From 55-13 sp964501275 (GTDB lineage: Bacteria > Armatimonadota > Fimbriimonadia > Fimbriimonadales > Fimbriimonadaceae), in NCBI GenBank assembly GCA_964501275.1, contig CAZCSP010000011.1, positions 61,315-125,314 on the forward strand: DNA of 64,000 bases, given 5' to 3'. The stretch's first letter is position 1, and every line of letters starts with the position of its first letter. Position numbers and translations under genes: made by a program. The notes under the pieces are model-generated. The model was not told the DNA's origin. It saw only the letters and a program-made list of their open reading frames with translations, and did not search any database. Below, piece by piece: positions 1 to 8,200 of the stretch.

Positions 1-271
1 CATCCAGTATCTGGGCCAAAGCCATCGCGGAGATCCCTTGCGGGTTGTCCACCCCAAAAAAGAACTTGCGCCCCTGCCCTTCCGGTCTTGAGGCGACGTA
101 AACCTCTGACTCGCAACCCGGAACTCGGGTCTCGGTCGTTCGGGGAACCTCATCTACCCCCGAGTTCTTGAAGCGTTGGCCAATCGAAATCAACGCATCG
201 ATCCGCTCCGCTCTGTCGGGAAACATCGCGAGGTCATCCAAAAACTCCTGAAGCTTGGCGGGGTAAGGCAT
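1..271 (-). CDS. sufE: SufE family Fe-S cluster assembly protein (partial)
   Basis: This is the first 90 codons of a minus-strand gene that starts with ATG at 271..269 and runs off the left edge. I translated it by hand: it opens MPYPAKLQEFLDDL and contains RVPGCESEVYV. SufE proteins accept sulfur from the SufS cysteine desulfurase on one cysteine and pass it to the SufBCD scaffold in the cytoplasm. The PGCES cysteine falls at residue 53, close to the active Cys51 of E. coli SufE, and the following GRKFFFGVDNPQGISA stretch fits the family. The 3' end and any sufS neighbour lie outside the window. It is divergent from the toxin-antitoxin pair to its right. Confidence 0.85.
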   Translation of the reverse strand, partial: MPYPAKLQEFLDDLAMFPDRAERIDALISIGQRFKNSGVDEVPRTTETRVPGCESEVYVASRPEGQGRKFFFGVDNPQGISAMALAQILD

Positions 272-423
272 CACAGTTATTGTGGCTTGGAAGCAGCATC
301 CCAATTCTCGGAGAGCATGACGCTTCGAGTCGTTCTGTCGGTCAAGCAGTTCGATTCGGCCGCAGACGCGATGAAGGAACATCAGAAGAAATCGGGCTCC
401 GGTGGAGAGTGAGTAACAATCTT

Positions 424-454
424 TGTCAAACTTTGACATAACTCGCCGTATAAT
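424..454 (+). promoter_or_regulatory. parDE promoter and palindromic operator
   Basis: A perfect inverted repeat, TGTCAAA-C-TTTGACA, occupies 424-438, and a consensus -10 box TATAAT lies at 449-454, ten bases before the antitoxin ATG. No -35 box has ideal spacing: TTGTCA at 423-428 gives 20 nt. ParD-type ribbon-helix-helix antitoxins usually bind such palindromes to repress their own operon, so this is the likely autoregulatory site. Confidence 0.6.
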
Positions 455-463
455 AGAAGCAAG

Positions 464-727
464 ATGAACGTTTCCCTGACCCCCGAACTCGATAAATACG
501 TCCACGGAAAAGTCGCCTCTGGCCGTTACAGCTCTGCCAGCGAGGTCGTGCGCGAGGCGTTGCGGCTGATGCAGGACCGCGAGCCTCAACTTGACCCCGA
601 GTATGTACAAAGGAAAATCGATGCAGGGCTGAAAGCGCTTGCTGAAGGAGACTATACGGAAGGAACGGCTGAAGAACTGCTGGCGAACTTTCTGAAGGAA
701 GCCCACCAAAGGCATGGCTTCGAATGA
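464..727 (+). CDS. parD: ParD-like ribbon-helix-helix antitoxin
   Basis: An 87-residue protein opening MNVSLTPELDKYVHGKV with SGRYSSASEVVREALRLM just after it. That is the classic N-terminal ribbon-helix-helix DNA-binding fold of ParD/CopG antitoxins (strand about residues 1-7, helices about 8-20 and 25-38). The acidic, disordered-looking C-terminal half would wrap the toxin. Its stop overlaps the toxin start (ATGA at 724-727), which implies translational coupling. It is preceded by a palindromic operator. In this family the antitoxin neutralises ParE and represses the operon. Confidence 0.85.
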   Translation: MNVSLTPELDKYVHGKVASGRYSSASEVVREALRLMQDREPQLDPEYVQRKIDAGLKALAEGDYTEGTAEELLANFLKEAHQRHGFE

Positions 728-1032
728 GTCGCGTTGTCACACTGACAGGCCCCTGCAAGCGAGACCTTCATGAAGTGCACGGCTACCTCACACGTGAAGC
801 CGGAAGGCATGTCTCTGATAAGATCATCTCTGCTATATATGAGCAGTTCGGGCATCTGGCAACTGACCCGTCTATTGGGCATCGCAGAGACGACCTGACG
901 CCAAACGACCTCTGGTTCAGCAAGATTTACTCCTACCTGGTCGTTTATTCCTACACCCCAACCCACGTCCAAATCCTCGCCATCCTCCACATGGCCCGCG
1001 ACGCCGAGGAAATCCTCAAAGACCGTACCTAG
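724..1032 (+). CDS. parE: ParE/RelE-superfamily toxin
   Basis: A 102-residue protein, the usual size for RelE/ParE toxins. Features typical of the ParE branch are KRDLHEVHGYLTREAG near the N-terminus, a central DPSIGHRRDDL and the C-terminal FSKIYSYLVVYSYTPTHVQI strand pair. ParE members poison DNA gyrase, whereas RelE members cleave mRNA on the ribosome; the sequence alone does not prove which applies here. It is coupled to the upstream antitoxin by a 4-nt overlap. Nothing suggests inactivation. Confidence 0.85.
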   Translation: MSRVVTLTGPCKRDLHEVHGYLTREAGRHVSDKIISAIYEQFGHLATDPSIGHRRDDLTPNDLWFSKIYSYLVVYSYTPTHVQILAILHMARDAEEILKDRT

Positions 1033-1078
1033 ACCGGAACACCCGCCTGCCAAAACGGGTTAGGCTTTTACAAAGGCA

Positions 1079-1666
1079 ATGAAACGAGGCAACCTGGCTG
1101 CAATGGTCTTAACGGTCCTCATTCTTGGACTGGAGATGAGCTTTGCGCTCCACACTATGTTCAAGGGGATCGATGAACCCAAGCCGTGGCGCACCTACTT
1201 TGAGTTCAATCCCTGGCAGTTTGTACGGTCCCTCGAAGTCGGGCTCGTCTTCTCGCTCCCGTTCATCGCCCTCATCCTAGTCGCAAGCCATCATGGATTC
1301 CAAGGCGCATGGCGCTCGGCTTGCCGCATCTCACTTGCCTTTCTGATCCCTGTTTTCATCTGGGGCATGGCAATGCTCTGTACAGGCGCGGGTAGCGATA
1401 CCCAGGGACCTGGAGAGCAACCTCCCGCCTGGCTGCTCCACCCAGTCCTCCAATTCCTGGGAGGCTGGTGGTGGATGTTCATTCTCCCCGGCCTGGGGAT
1501 CGCATGGTTGATGAGGGATATGAAAAAGGCGGTCGGCCACACAATCCCGCTTCAGTTTTGGAAAACCTATGAAACAAAGCCGACCTGGCGAGACTTCGCT
1601 ACCTTGGCCTGTGTCATCTTTGGCGGCATGGCTTGGACGTTTGGGCGGATACTATGGACAACTTAA
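1079..1666 (+). CDS. Multi-pass membrane protein, tandem paralog 1 of 3
   Basis: A 195-residue protein with about four hydrophobic segments (near residues 8-25, 45-65, 85-105 and 125-145) and no recognised domain. It shares block order with the next two genes: a segment like SLAFLIPVFIWGMAMLC in the middle and a tryptophan-rich GWWWMFILPGLGIAWLM helix followed by basic residues near the end. The three genes overlap and form one operon, so they probably arose by local duplication. The start is ATG at 1079 with AAAGG a few bases upstream. No function can be assigned. Confidence 0.75.
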   Translation: MKRGNLAAMVLTVLILGLEMSFALHTMFKGIDEPKPWRTYFEFNPWQFVRSLEVGLVFSLPFIALILVASHHGFQGAWRSACRISLAFLIPVFIWGMAMLCTGAGSDTQGPGEQPPAWLLHPVLQFLGGWWWMFILPGLGIAWLMRDMKKAVGHTIPLQFWKTYETKPTWRDFATLACVIFGGMAWTFGRILWTT

Positions 1667-2166
1667 TACCAACCCGCAAGTCCCTCCTCGTCACCACAGG
1701 CTTCCTTGCCCTGTGGATTGAGATCGCCTACCCCTTTGGCGCGATGTCCGCTGGACTGGCGGAGCCGTTTCCCAGTGTGGAAAGATACTTCGCCGAGATA
1801 TTCAGCGCCGCCTTGCCCGCCACGGCGGCCTTCCTCTTTCTCTCGGCAATCCTCGCCGGTATCGCCCTTGTCCTGAGCGCTTGCGGTACCGCCAGAATGG
1901 TCGAGTCGTTGGCCAAGGTCTCGCTGGCGATGCTCCTCCCCGTCGTCCTCTGGGCCACCCTCTTCGCCCTCGACGCCACCAACGACCACAATTTCGGCCT
2001 CCATATCCCCGCCCCCGCATGGGTGGCAAGTCCCTGGGTCAAGGTCTTTGGAAGCTCATGGGGCTTTGTCATCCTTCCCCCTCTGGGCCTGACCGCTTGG
2101 GTCACGATGATGTTCCGAGAGACGAGGAAGGCCAAGAACCTGATCGCCGAAGGGGCGCCCGGATGA
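1654..2166 (+). CDS. Multi-pass membrane protein, tandem paralog 2 of 3
   Basis: I choose ATG at 1654, which overlaps the last codons of the previous gene, rather than TTG at 1633; this gives 170 residues starting MDNLIPTRKSLLVTTG. About four membrane segments are visible. The central VSLAMLLPVVLWATLFAL and the late GSSWGFVILPPLGLTAWV correspond to the equivalent blocks of its neighbours. It overlaps the downstream gene by ATGA, so all three proteins are probably made together. Function unknown. Confidence 0.7.
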   Translation: MDNLIPTRKSLLVTTGFLALWIEIAYPFGAMSAGLAEPFPSVERYFAEIFSAALPATAAFLFLSAILAGIALVLSACGTARMVESLAKVSLAMLLPVVLWATLFALDATNDHNFGLHIPAPAWVASPWVKVFGSSWGFVILPPLGLTAWVTMMFRETRKAKNLIAEGAPG

Positions 2167-2627
2167 AAGCCAAGGTGCCGTTTGCAGTTACGGCCATTGG
2201 CGGCTCCCTCGCCGCCGTTATTGGCTGTATCTTTACAGGCGGTGTGTTTGGCTACATCTTTGATGAGGGAAAGCGCAGTTTCACAGAAGTCCTGATCCAA
2301 TGCGCCCTACAGATAACCCAGGTGAGCGACGGTGGTGTGATATTCCTTCTCATGGTCTCGGCAACCATACTCACCCTGCACCTCAGCGGCGTCCCCAAGC
2401 CCTGGGTCCCCTTCTTCCGAATCACCCTGGCCCTGTTCATCCCGTACATGGCTTGGTTACTGTCGTTGCTAGCCTTGGCCACATCAGCGCCCGGCTCCCT
2501 ACATCATGTGCTGTTCATAGTAGGCCACCCCCTCTGGCTGCTAGCCTTCTTCCTCGTTGGTCTAACCTGGTGGATCGTCGAAATGGTGAAAGCCAGAAAA
2601 CGGTATCTCAAAGAAGGTTGGGCGTAA
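2163..2627 (+). CDS. Multi-pass membrane protein, tandem paralog 3 of 3
   Basis: A 154-residue protein starting at ATG 2163, which overlaps the preceding stop (ATGA). The N-terminal MKAKVPFAVTAIGG segment is hydrophobic, followed by three more membrane segments including RITLALFIPYMAWLLSLLAL and LWLLAFFLVGLTWWIVEMV. These match the positions of similar blocks in the two upstream genes. It is the most diverged of the trio and lacks the long periplasmic-looking loop of the first. Function unknown; probably one subunit of a small membrane assembly or simply a duplicated orphan family. Confidence 0.7.
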   Translation: MKAKVPFAVTAIGGSLAAVIGCIFTGGVFGYIFDEGKRSFTEVLIQCALQITQVSDGGVIFLLMVSATILTLHLSGVPKPWVPFFRITLALFIPYMAWLLSLLALATSAPGSLHHVLFIVGHPLWLLAFFLVGLTWWIVEMVKARKRYLKEGWA

Positions 2628-2660
2628 ACCCTGGATGGTTCGTGCCAGGGCTTCTGCCAA
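2628..2660. repeat. Short interspersed palindrome
   Basis: The stretch CCCTGGATGGTTCGTGCCAGGG directly after the third membrane gene can fold on itself. An inverted near-copy (GCCCTGGCACGAGCCATCC) occurs at about 39590-39616 beside topA. Two copies in one window suggest a genome-wide repeat. Confidence 0.45.
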
Positions 2661-2802
2661 AGAGCCTTATATGGTCCGCAGATTTTGTGAAAATCTACGC
2701 TAATCTGTGGTATCTCCCAATCTCCCCAAAGCCCAAACCCAACACCCAATGCCGCTCCCCCGCAACCCAGGGTACAACTAGCCCGTTTGGGATAAGGTCA
2801 AT

Positions 2803-3582
2803 ATGTTTGAATGGCTCTCCGATCCTAGCGCCTGGGTTGCGCTTCTGACCCTTACGATCCTGGAAATCGTCCTCGGGATCGACAACATCATTTTCATCTC
2901 GATTCTGTCTGGCAAGCTGCCCGTGCATCAGCAGGCCAAAGCCCGGCAACTCGGCCTCCTTCTCGCTCTGGTCTCCCGCATCCTGCTTCTGCTCTCCATC
3001 AACTGGGTGAAGAATGCGACAGCCACTGTGTTCACCCTCCCTATCCCGTTCCTCTCCGAAGACGGCCAGGCGTTTTCCTGGCGCGACATCATCCTCGGTG
3101 GCGGCGGGCTGTTCCTGATCTGGAAGTCCGTCAAGGAGATTCACGGGAAACTGGAGGGTGAAGAGGGGCACGGCGAAGCCAAGGGCGTCGCGACCATGAG
3201 TAGCGTCCTCATCCAAATCATGATCTTGGATGTGGTCTTCTCCCTGGATTCGGTCATCACCGCGGTTGGAATGGCCGATCAGGTGGGCGTCATGATCGCC
3301 GCCGTCGTGCTAGCCGTTGCCTTCATGCTGGCCTTTGCCGGGGCGATTTCGCGATTTGTGGAAAGGCACCCCACCGTTAAGATGCTCGCCCTCTCCTTCC
3401 TGGTCCTCATCGGCGTCAACCTCGTCGCCGAAGGCACTGGCCACCACATCCCCAAAGGCTACACCTACTTCGCCATGGCCTTCGCGGTCTTGGTCGAGAT
3501 GCTGAACATGAAGCTCAAGAACAACGCGGAGAAGCCAGTCAAACTCCGAGAGCCGTTTGTGGAGGAGGAGTCAGCGGGTTAA
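2803..3582 (+). CDS. TerC family integral membrane protein
   Basis: A 259-residue polytopic protein with the TerC signature: GIDNIIFIS at about residues 25-33 and LDVVFSLDSVITAVGM at about 142-157, two similar acidic motifs within membrane helices. TerC/YkoY/Alx proteins are linked to tellurite resistance and, more recently, to metal (often manganese) export and metalation of secreted proteins. Seven or so hydrophobic segments are apparent, with a basic loop after residue 105. The start ATG at 2803 immediately precedes a hydrophobic N-terminus. It is monocistronic, and convergent with the ChaN-like gene. Confidence 0.88.
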   Translation: MFEWLSDPSAWVALLTLTILEIVLGIDNIIFISILSGKLPVHQQAKARQLGLLLALVSRILLLLSINWVKNATATVFTLPIPFLSEDGQAFSWRDIILGGGGLFLIWKSVKEIHGKLEGEEGHGEAKGVATMSSVLIQIMILDVVFSLDSVITAVGMADQVGVMIAAVVLAVAFMLAFAGAISRFVERHPTVKMLALSFLVLIGVNLVAEGTGHHIPKGYTYFAMAFAVLVEMLNMKLKNNAEKPVKLREPFVEEESAG

Positions 3583-3642
3583 ATGCAGGAGGTTGGAAAA
3601 TAGGACCAATTCGACTTATACGTCCTATTGGTCCTGTTGGCC

Positions 3643-4530
3643 TTATCCCTTCGCCTCCGTCAAAAACACAAAATCCCCAATCCCCTTCGCCACCATCGAC
3701 GCCTCTTTCGCCTGCCCCATCGACACGCTTACGCCCCGCTTCTTCGTCCGACGCTCGATCCGGTAGTTGATGCCCTGGTTGTACATGGTGTGCCCAACTC
3801 CGGCGATCACCACGAAGACCGTCTTCTCGTCCCCAAACCGCTCCATCCACTTGATCGCGGTATCCGCCATCCCCTCGTCCCATAGGACTTGGGCGGAGTA
3901 GATGTTCTCGCCTCTGGCCCCCGTCAGCGGGTGTCCGCCCATCAGAGCCTCAAAGACCTTGCGGTGCCCCTGGTTGCCTAGGAGTATCTCAGCAGGCAGT
4001 TGGAGCTTTTGCTCGGTAGTTAGCGCCCCCAGGCCATTCCGGCCTACCTCCCGCACCCAATCGCGCGGAACGTTCAGGGCGACCATGGGCAGTTTGTTCT
4101 CCCTTGCCGCCTGGAAGATAGGCCGATAGAACTCAAATCCAAAGCCCCACTGCCCCTTCCAATCGCTCTTCTCCAAGAACTCCTCTTCGCTCAGTCCCCC
4201 CGCCGACCACTGATCCAGCCAACTCTGTTTGGGACGGGTGTACATCTCCAATCCGACCACAACCCTTCTGCCTCGAGCCACCAACGCCCTCACCACATCG
4301 GCCTGAAGTTGCTGGTGGGGTGCAGTTGCGTGGTTTTCACCCAAGTACACATAGGAGATTTTATCCGCTTCCTGGGCAATCTGCTCTACGGTCGCGGGCT
4401 TGCCGGTGCGGGTGGATGTAAGCTGGTTCAGCTCGACCCGGATTTCGCCTTTCCTGCCGATTGGCAGCCGCATTGGGTCCACGGGCGTCGTCTGTTGAGA
4501 TAGGGCAATGATTGCGAAGAGGGCAGGCAT
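3643..4530 (-). CDS. ChaN-like (DUF399) family protein
   Basis: A 295-residue protein with a short hydrophobic N-terminus (MPALFAIIALSQ) consistent with export. The core shows YLGENHATAPHQQLQ at about residues 62-76, VVVGLEMYTR near 90-99 and GVGHTMYNQGI near the end. These are the conserved Glu/His motifs of the ChaN family (haem-binding lipoproteins such as Campylobacter ChaN, in the Tiki/TraB-like superfamily). No lipobox cysteine is visible, so it may be periplasmic rather than lipid-anchored. Substrate unproven. It is divergently arranged with a lipoprotein gene that starts 40 bp away, so the two probably share a control region. Confidence 0.8.
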   Translation of the reverse strand: MPALFAIIALSQQTTPVDPMRLPIGRKGEIRVELNQLTSTRTGKPATVEQIAQEADKISYVYLGENHATAPHQQLQADVVRALVARGRRVVVGLEMYTRPKQSWLDQWSAGGLSEEEFLEKSDWKGQWGFGFEFYRPIFQAARENKLPMVALNVPRDWVREVGRNGLGALTTEQKLQLPAEILLGNQGHRKVFEALMGGHPLTGARGENIYSAQVLWDEGMADTAIKWMERFGDEKTVFVVIAGVGHTMYNQGINYRIERRTKKRGVSVSMGQAKEASMVAKGIGDFVFLTEAKG

Positions 4531-4570
4531 GGTTCGATTCTACGCTCCCGAGCGGGTACATTGCGCTTTC

Positions 4571-5101
4571 ATGCGCTTGATCTTGCTTTCTTGCTGGATC
4601 GGAGTTTTTGCTCTCCTCGGTTGCGGCGACAAGAAACAGACGGTCGTCGCGTCGACTTCCCTACCCGAGAACGCCACCCCTGCCGATAAGTTGTATGAGC
4701 AGCTACGCGCGGGCGTCTTCCGCATCGACGCCAGTCTGGGGTCCATCGAAGACGCCCTCAAAGAAGCCAAAGCTACCGAGGCATCGACCGTAGACCTCCG
4801 CCAATCGCTGGAGGATATTCAAGCTTCCATCGACAGCGCAGGGGAGATTCTTGCGGAAGAGGCGGCCGTCGAGCCTCAGAAGGGAGGCGACGTCTCCACC
4901 TACGACCAACGCCGCGCCAAGCTTGTGGAGTTGGTCAACGACGCCCTTCACGATCTCCGCGATGCCAGAGGCATTGTGGACAGTCTGGCTGGAGAAGACG
5001 ACCTCGGTCCGTTGGAACCTATCGGTGCCAAGGTAGACGTTGCTATGACCGACCTACGCAGCGCTTTGGAGGCGTTGGGCGGGAAAGAAGAGGTGGAGTA
5101 G
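4571..5101 (+). CDS. Predicted lipoprotein, unknown function
   Basis: A 176-residue protein starting at ATG 4571: MRLILLSCWIGVFALLGCGDKK. The LLGC lipobox predicts lipidation at Cys18. An upstream in-frame start would overlap the ChaN-like gene and spoil the signal peptide. The mature part is helical and rich in Asp, Glu, Ala and Leu with heptad-like spacing, suggesting a coiled-coil helical bundle; repeated DLRxxLE/DLRDA patterns are visible. No family recognised. Transcription likely stops in the inverted repeat that follows. Confidence 0.7.
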   Translation: MRLILLSCWIGVFALLGCGDKKQTVVASTSLPENATPADKLYEQLRAGVFRIDASLGSIEDALKEAKATEASTVDLRQSLEDIQASIDSAGEILAEEAAVEPQKGGDVSTYDQRRAKLVELVNDALHDLRDARGIVDSLAGEDDLGPLEPIGAKVDVAMTDLRSALEALGGKEEVE

Positions 5102-5170
5102 GGAATGAAGGAAGGAGGGACTTAGGAGTTTCTCACTTCCTCATTCCTTACTTCCTCCCCTATTCCCTAC
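5098..5170. repeat. Inverted repeat between convergent genes
   Basis: A purine-rich left arm (TAGGGAATGAAGGAAGGAGG from about 5099) faces a pyrimidine-rich right arm ending CCCCTATTCCCTA at 5157-5169. Both arms are built from imperfect tandem GGAATGA-like units. Placed between convergent stops it could act as a two-way terminator. The same unit type occurs inside mutL (about 35300-35382). Confidence 0.55.
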
Positions 5171-5982
5171 GATTCTCTTCGCTTTCTCCTCGCCCAGAAC
5201 GCCAGCCCCGCGCCGATCACGACCAAGCCAGTGGGCTCGGGGACAGGCTTGACGGCAAAACCGGAGAGTTGCATGCCAGCTTCGAGATCCAAATCAGAGA
5301 TCAGCTTTCTTTCGCCAGGGCCTGTGCCGTACCACATGATCGCCGTAGGGTCCGCAAGGTGGGCCTTCGAGTTGTCCACGGGAAGAGCCGCGCCATCATA
5401 GAATCGGGGAGAAGTCACATCGACATCCCCATCTGAGACCTCACCCGTCCATCTCGGGCCTACTCCAATCGAGAGAGAGTGGCCAATTTCGTGGGTGGCG
5501 ACTGTGAGGAGATCGAATCTTCCGGCCGCGGCTCCCGTTGCCTGGGTGAACTTGCGTCCAACGTTCATGGCCCCGGCTCCGTAGTCCTTGGTCGTCTCCT
5601 CATAAAGCTGATACTCGGAGTGCTCCTCCGGCGTCGCATCGGCAAACCAACTGTAAGTTGGGTTGAAGAGAATTCGCCCCTGAATGTGGCGCAGGTCTCC
5701 AAATGGGAACCACCAGCCCGTGTACTGGGCAAGTGCGCTACCGATCGAATTGCTCCAGCCATACTGGATTTCTAAGGACCAGTCGTCGCCGATTTGCGAG
5801 TTCCACGCGTTGGCGGCCTGATTAAAGATCGCGTCCAGGTTCCCCCCTCCAAACAAAGTTGGCGCGGCCTGAGACGTAGCGCCGTAGATCGAGCCGCCGG
5901 GAGCGATGTAGGTTCCGTAAATGTTGATGGCCTGACTGCTAGCGGACACGAGCAAAGCAGCGGCAAAGATAGTTGTTTTCAC
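5167..5982 (-). CDS. Secreted zinc metalloprotease-like protein with PEP-CTERM anchor
   Basis: I choose GTG at 5982 because AAGGGGG lies 9 nt upstream and a signal peptide (VKTTIFAAALLVSASSQA) follows, giving 271 residues. HEIGH occupies residues 164-168, as in matrixin-type metzincins, but the third histidine expected six residues on is absent (HEIGHSLSIGV), so the zinc site is atypical. The C-terminus has VPEPTGLVVIGAGL plus WARRKRR, a textbook PEP-CTERM sorting signal: motif, membrane helix and basic tail. The exosortase that would process it is encoded 1 kb away. Convergent with the lipoprotein gene. Confidence 0.82.
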   Translation of the reverse strand: MKTTIFAAALLVSASSQAINIYGTYIAPGGSIYGATSQAAPTLFGGGNLDAIFNQAANAWNSQIGDDWSLEIQYGWSNSIGSALAQYTGWWFPFGDLRHIQGRILFNPTYSWFADATPEEHSEYQLYEETTKDYGAGAMNVGRKFTQATGAAAGRFDLLTVATHEIGHSLSIGVGPRWTGEVSDGDVDVTSPRFYDGAALPVDNSKAHLADPTAIMWYGTGPGERKLISDLDLEAGMQLSGFAVKPVPEPTGLVVIGAGLAFWARRKRRES

Positions 5983-6218
5983 CAGACGATTCCCCCTTTT
6001 TGCGAAGGATTGATGGCCCCCGCACTCACCAGAAATTTTTGGCGGGGATACCTGGTAAAAGTAGGGTGATTTGACCGCAAAAACCGCTAACCTTAGGCAG
6101 CGCATCCAGCGTCATCCGGAGTATTGACCACAAGACTTAGGATCTGGGAATCGCTTCGCGACAGCTATGCCAAGTGAAGCGTGACACGGTACGGCCAACG
6201 GCCAAAAGAAGGGGTTGG

Positions 6219-6301
6219 TGCCGGGGGGGGGACTCGAACCCCCACTGGTTTAACCCAAGTGGTGTTTGAGACCACCGCGTCTACCATTCCGCCACCCCGG
6301 C
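6219..6301 (-). tRNA. tRNA-Leu, anticodon CAA
   Basis: Read on the minus strand the sequence folds as a class II tRNA. The acceptor stem GCCGGGG pairs with CCCCGGC, followed by discriminator A (no encoded CCA). The D-arm contains GGAATGGTAGACGC. The anticodon stem GTGGT/ACCAC encloses the loop CTCAAAC (anticodon CAA). A long variable arm (TTGGGTTAAACCAG) and the T-arm GGGGGTTCGAGTCCCCC complete it. The long variable arm and UAGACGC D-loop are typical of tRNA-Leu. It decodes UUG. Confidence 0.95.
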
Positions 6302-6335
6302 GCGGGAAGGAATGATACCCGGTTCAAGCGACCCG

Positions 6336-6983
6336 TTAGAAGTAGTTGTCGCTCGACTTTCCAGCCGCGTCCATAAACTCACTCGCGAACTCGATCAGTT
6401 CTTTCTCGGTCGCGCCGGAGTACTGCGGCATGAAGCGGTAGAAGACGGCATCCGTTTTGAAGTCGCCCATCAGCGGCCCCGCCAGCATCGCAAACCCGAG
6501 GTTGGGAGTCGAAGGGTAGAAGCCCTTAGGTCCACGGTAGAAGAACAGCGCCGCAGATTCCACGCCCTTGTTTTCGATCTTGGCGAAGGTGGCGGGAATA
6601 TCTCCGCGCGACTTTGTGGGAACGACGATCTTGCGGTCCTCAAGGAACGTCCACCCTTGGGCGCGGAAGCAGACGTGCGGATCATGGAAGTTCTCCTTGT
6701 CGTTACCTGCGATAAGCACCATGTCGAACCGCTTGCCCTCTCCGTTGAAGTACCGACGAGACACAATGCCAAAGGGGCTGAGCATCTCATAGGTTGCCTC
6801 GTCTGCCTTATAGGAGATAAGAGGATCGTCCGCACTCTTCTCGTACTGATACGACCCAACCGCTTCGGGAGCATGCTCCTTCATCCACTGTTCGTCGACA
6901 TGGCTCTCCGCCGCATTGGGCAACGCCAGGAAGACGGCTCCTGCCACGGCAAAGAAGCCTGACAGGACCAAAACGCGCTTCAT
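6336..6983 (-). CDS. EpsI-like exosortase-associated protein (DUF3485)
   Basis: A 215-residue protein starting MKRVLVLSGFFAVAGAVF, with ATG at 6983 overlapping the stop of the upstream exosortase gene and GGAAGG five bases before it. The N-terminal segment is a signal or anchor. The body contains FHDPHVCFRAQGW, which matches the HxPxxCxxxxGW-type motif of EpsI proteins, and a C-terminal FMPQYSGATEKELIEF. EpsI partners sit beside or are fused to exosortases in exopolysaccharide loci; their exact chemistry is not settled. Co-transcribed with the exosortase. Confidence 0.82.
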   Translation of the reverse strand: MKRVLVLSGFFAVAGAVFLALPNAAESHVDEQWMKEHAPEAVGSYQYEKSADDPLISYKADEATYEMLSPFGIVSRRYFNGEGKRFDMVLIAGNDKENFHDPHVCFRAQGWTFLEDRKIVVPTKSRGDIPATFAKIENKGVESAALFFYRGPKGFYPSTPNLGFAMLAGPLMGDFKTDAVFYRFMPQYSGATEKELIEFASEFMDAAGKSSDNYF

Positions 6984-7909
6984 CAATCCTTCCATCCAAG
7001 TAACCTCGCGAATTTGAACAAGATAAAGAAGCACACGATCAGGGTGAGATACCCGCTGTAGTCGTGAAACTTCATGCCAGCGTCGTCGCCATATTGGTTG
7101 CCCACCACTCCAATGAGGGCAATCCTCAAGCCGTTAATAAACAAGCAAAGCGGGATGATGCCCGCGAACATCAAGAAGTTGCCCCACCACCGGAGGCCAC
7201 CGATCATCACAAAAAAGCAGGTGAACGCCGTGATCGCCAAGACCAGCTTTAAGCCGCTGCATGGCACCCCAACATTCAGCCAGAAATTCCCAATCATGAT
7301 GTCCGTCTTGTTCGACGCCAAGTGAGGGGAGCCGAACAGTTTGAGAATGTGAAATGCCACCTTGGTGCTGAGCATCTGAAGCGGGTTCGTATAGTTATTG
7401 ACGAAACCGCTCCAAACCGGGAGGGCAAAGAGGAGGTAAAGGACCGGCGCCATGACGCCTATCGCCCACTTCCAGCCCAGGGTGAACAAAACGCCGATCA
7501 GGATCGTTGCCACAAACGCCACACTCATGATCGACCTCATCTCTGCCAAGCGGGCCGCATAAGCGATCCAAAGCAGCGGGATGAGCAAACAGATCGCCCA
7601 CAGCGCAGGTTTAACTGGCCTATCCTTGATCTTGTCCCAATTACGGTAGATCAGGTAGCCCGTGATGAACGGCACCAGGAAACCGTGAGTGTAGTACCCG
7701 TCAGGCCCAGTCCACAATTCAAACAAGGACGAAAGCAGTGGCCAGTAGACGATCGTGACGCCCAACGCCAACACCATCAACGGCAAGAAATACTTCGACT
7801 TGACGATGTTGAGGCCCAACTCCCGCCAGTCGATTTTTGGCGAAGGGTTGGCCGGTGTTACGGCTTCTGCAGATAACTGACCCATATCTGGGGCTTCAAG
7901 CTCCCTCAT
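6983..7909 (-). CDS. xrt: Exosortase (PEP-CTERM sorting transpeptidase-like membrane enzyme)
   Basis: A 308-residue polytopic membrane protein with about eight hydrophobic segments. The proposed catalytic residues are all visible: Cys217 in VGVPCSGLKL, Arg262 in NGLRIALIG and His282 in MKFHDYSGY. Exosortases are thought to cleave at PEP-CTERM signals and transfer or release secreted proteins during exopolysaccharide assembly. One such substrate is encoded at 5167-5982. The downstream EpsI-like gene overlaps its stop. The start ATG at 7909 gives a 35-residue cytoplasmic tail; AAAGGAG lies a little far upstream (11 nt). Confidence 0.92.
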   Translation of the reverse strand: MRELEAPDMGQLSAEAVTPANPSPKIDWRELGLNIVKSKYFLPLMVLALGVTIVYWPLLSSLFELWTGPDGYYTHGFLVPFITGYLIYRNWDKIKDRPVKPALWAICLLIPLLWIAYAARLAEMRSIMSVAFVATILIGVLFTLGWKWAIGVMAPVLYLLFALPVWSGFVNNYTNPLQMLSTKVAFHILKLFGSPHLASNKTDIMIGNFWLNVGVPCSGLKLVLAITAFTCFFVMIGGLRWWGNFLMFAGIIPLCLFINGLRIALIGVVGNQYGDDAGMKFHDYSGYLTLIVCFFILFKFARLLGWKD

Positions 7910-7972
7910 ATCAAACCATGCTCCTTTCCGGAAAGTTCCTCAAGGAGGAACGTCAAGAATGATACCAATCGG

Positions 7973-8135
7973 GGAGGGCATTGGGTTTTTGGCTTTAGGT
8001 TGTTGGTTTTAGGTTGGCGGGATTGGATGATGCCCCTCCTATCGGACCCATTGGTCGAATCGGCCCTATCCCTGCTGGCCAACCTACAACCTAAAACCGA
8101 GGGACCCAAAACCAAAAATCCAGACCCAAAAAATC
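7973..8135. repeat. Long imperfect inverted repeat of T/G-rich units
   Basis: The left arm (about 7981-8020) is a run of units like TTTTAGGTTGTTGG. The right arm (about 8080-8118) is its complement, with CCAACCTACAACCTAAAACC. Between them lies a second small palindrome (GGACCCATTGGTCGAATCGG). It fills the gap between the divergent exosortase and ugd genes and would form a long hairpin if transcribed. Confidence 0.55.
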
Positions 8136-8200
8136 CGTCGCCCGCCCCGTATGGCACAATCTTAGCTTGAAGATGTGTGGGAAGGTCTTCATCGTATTTT

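Noticed and set aside
176..412. Plus-strand open frame of 78 codons at the left edge
   Set aside because: Its first third is the complement of the well-supported sufE gene; the remainder has no family similarity and only a TTG start.
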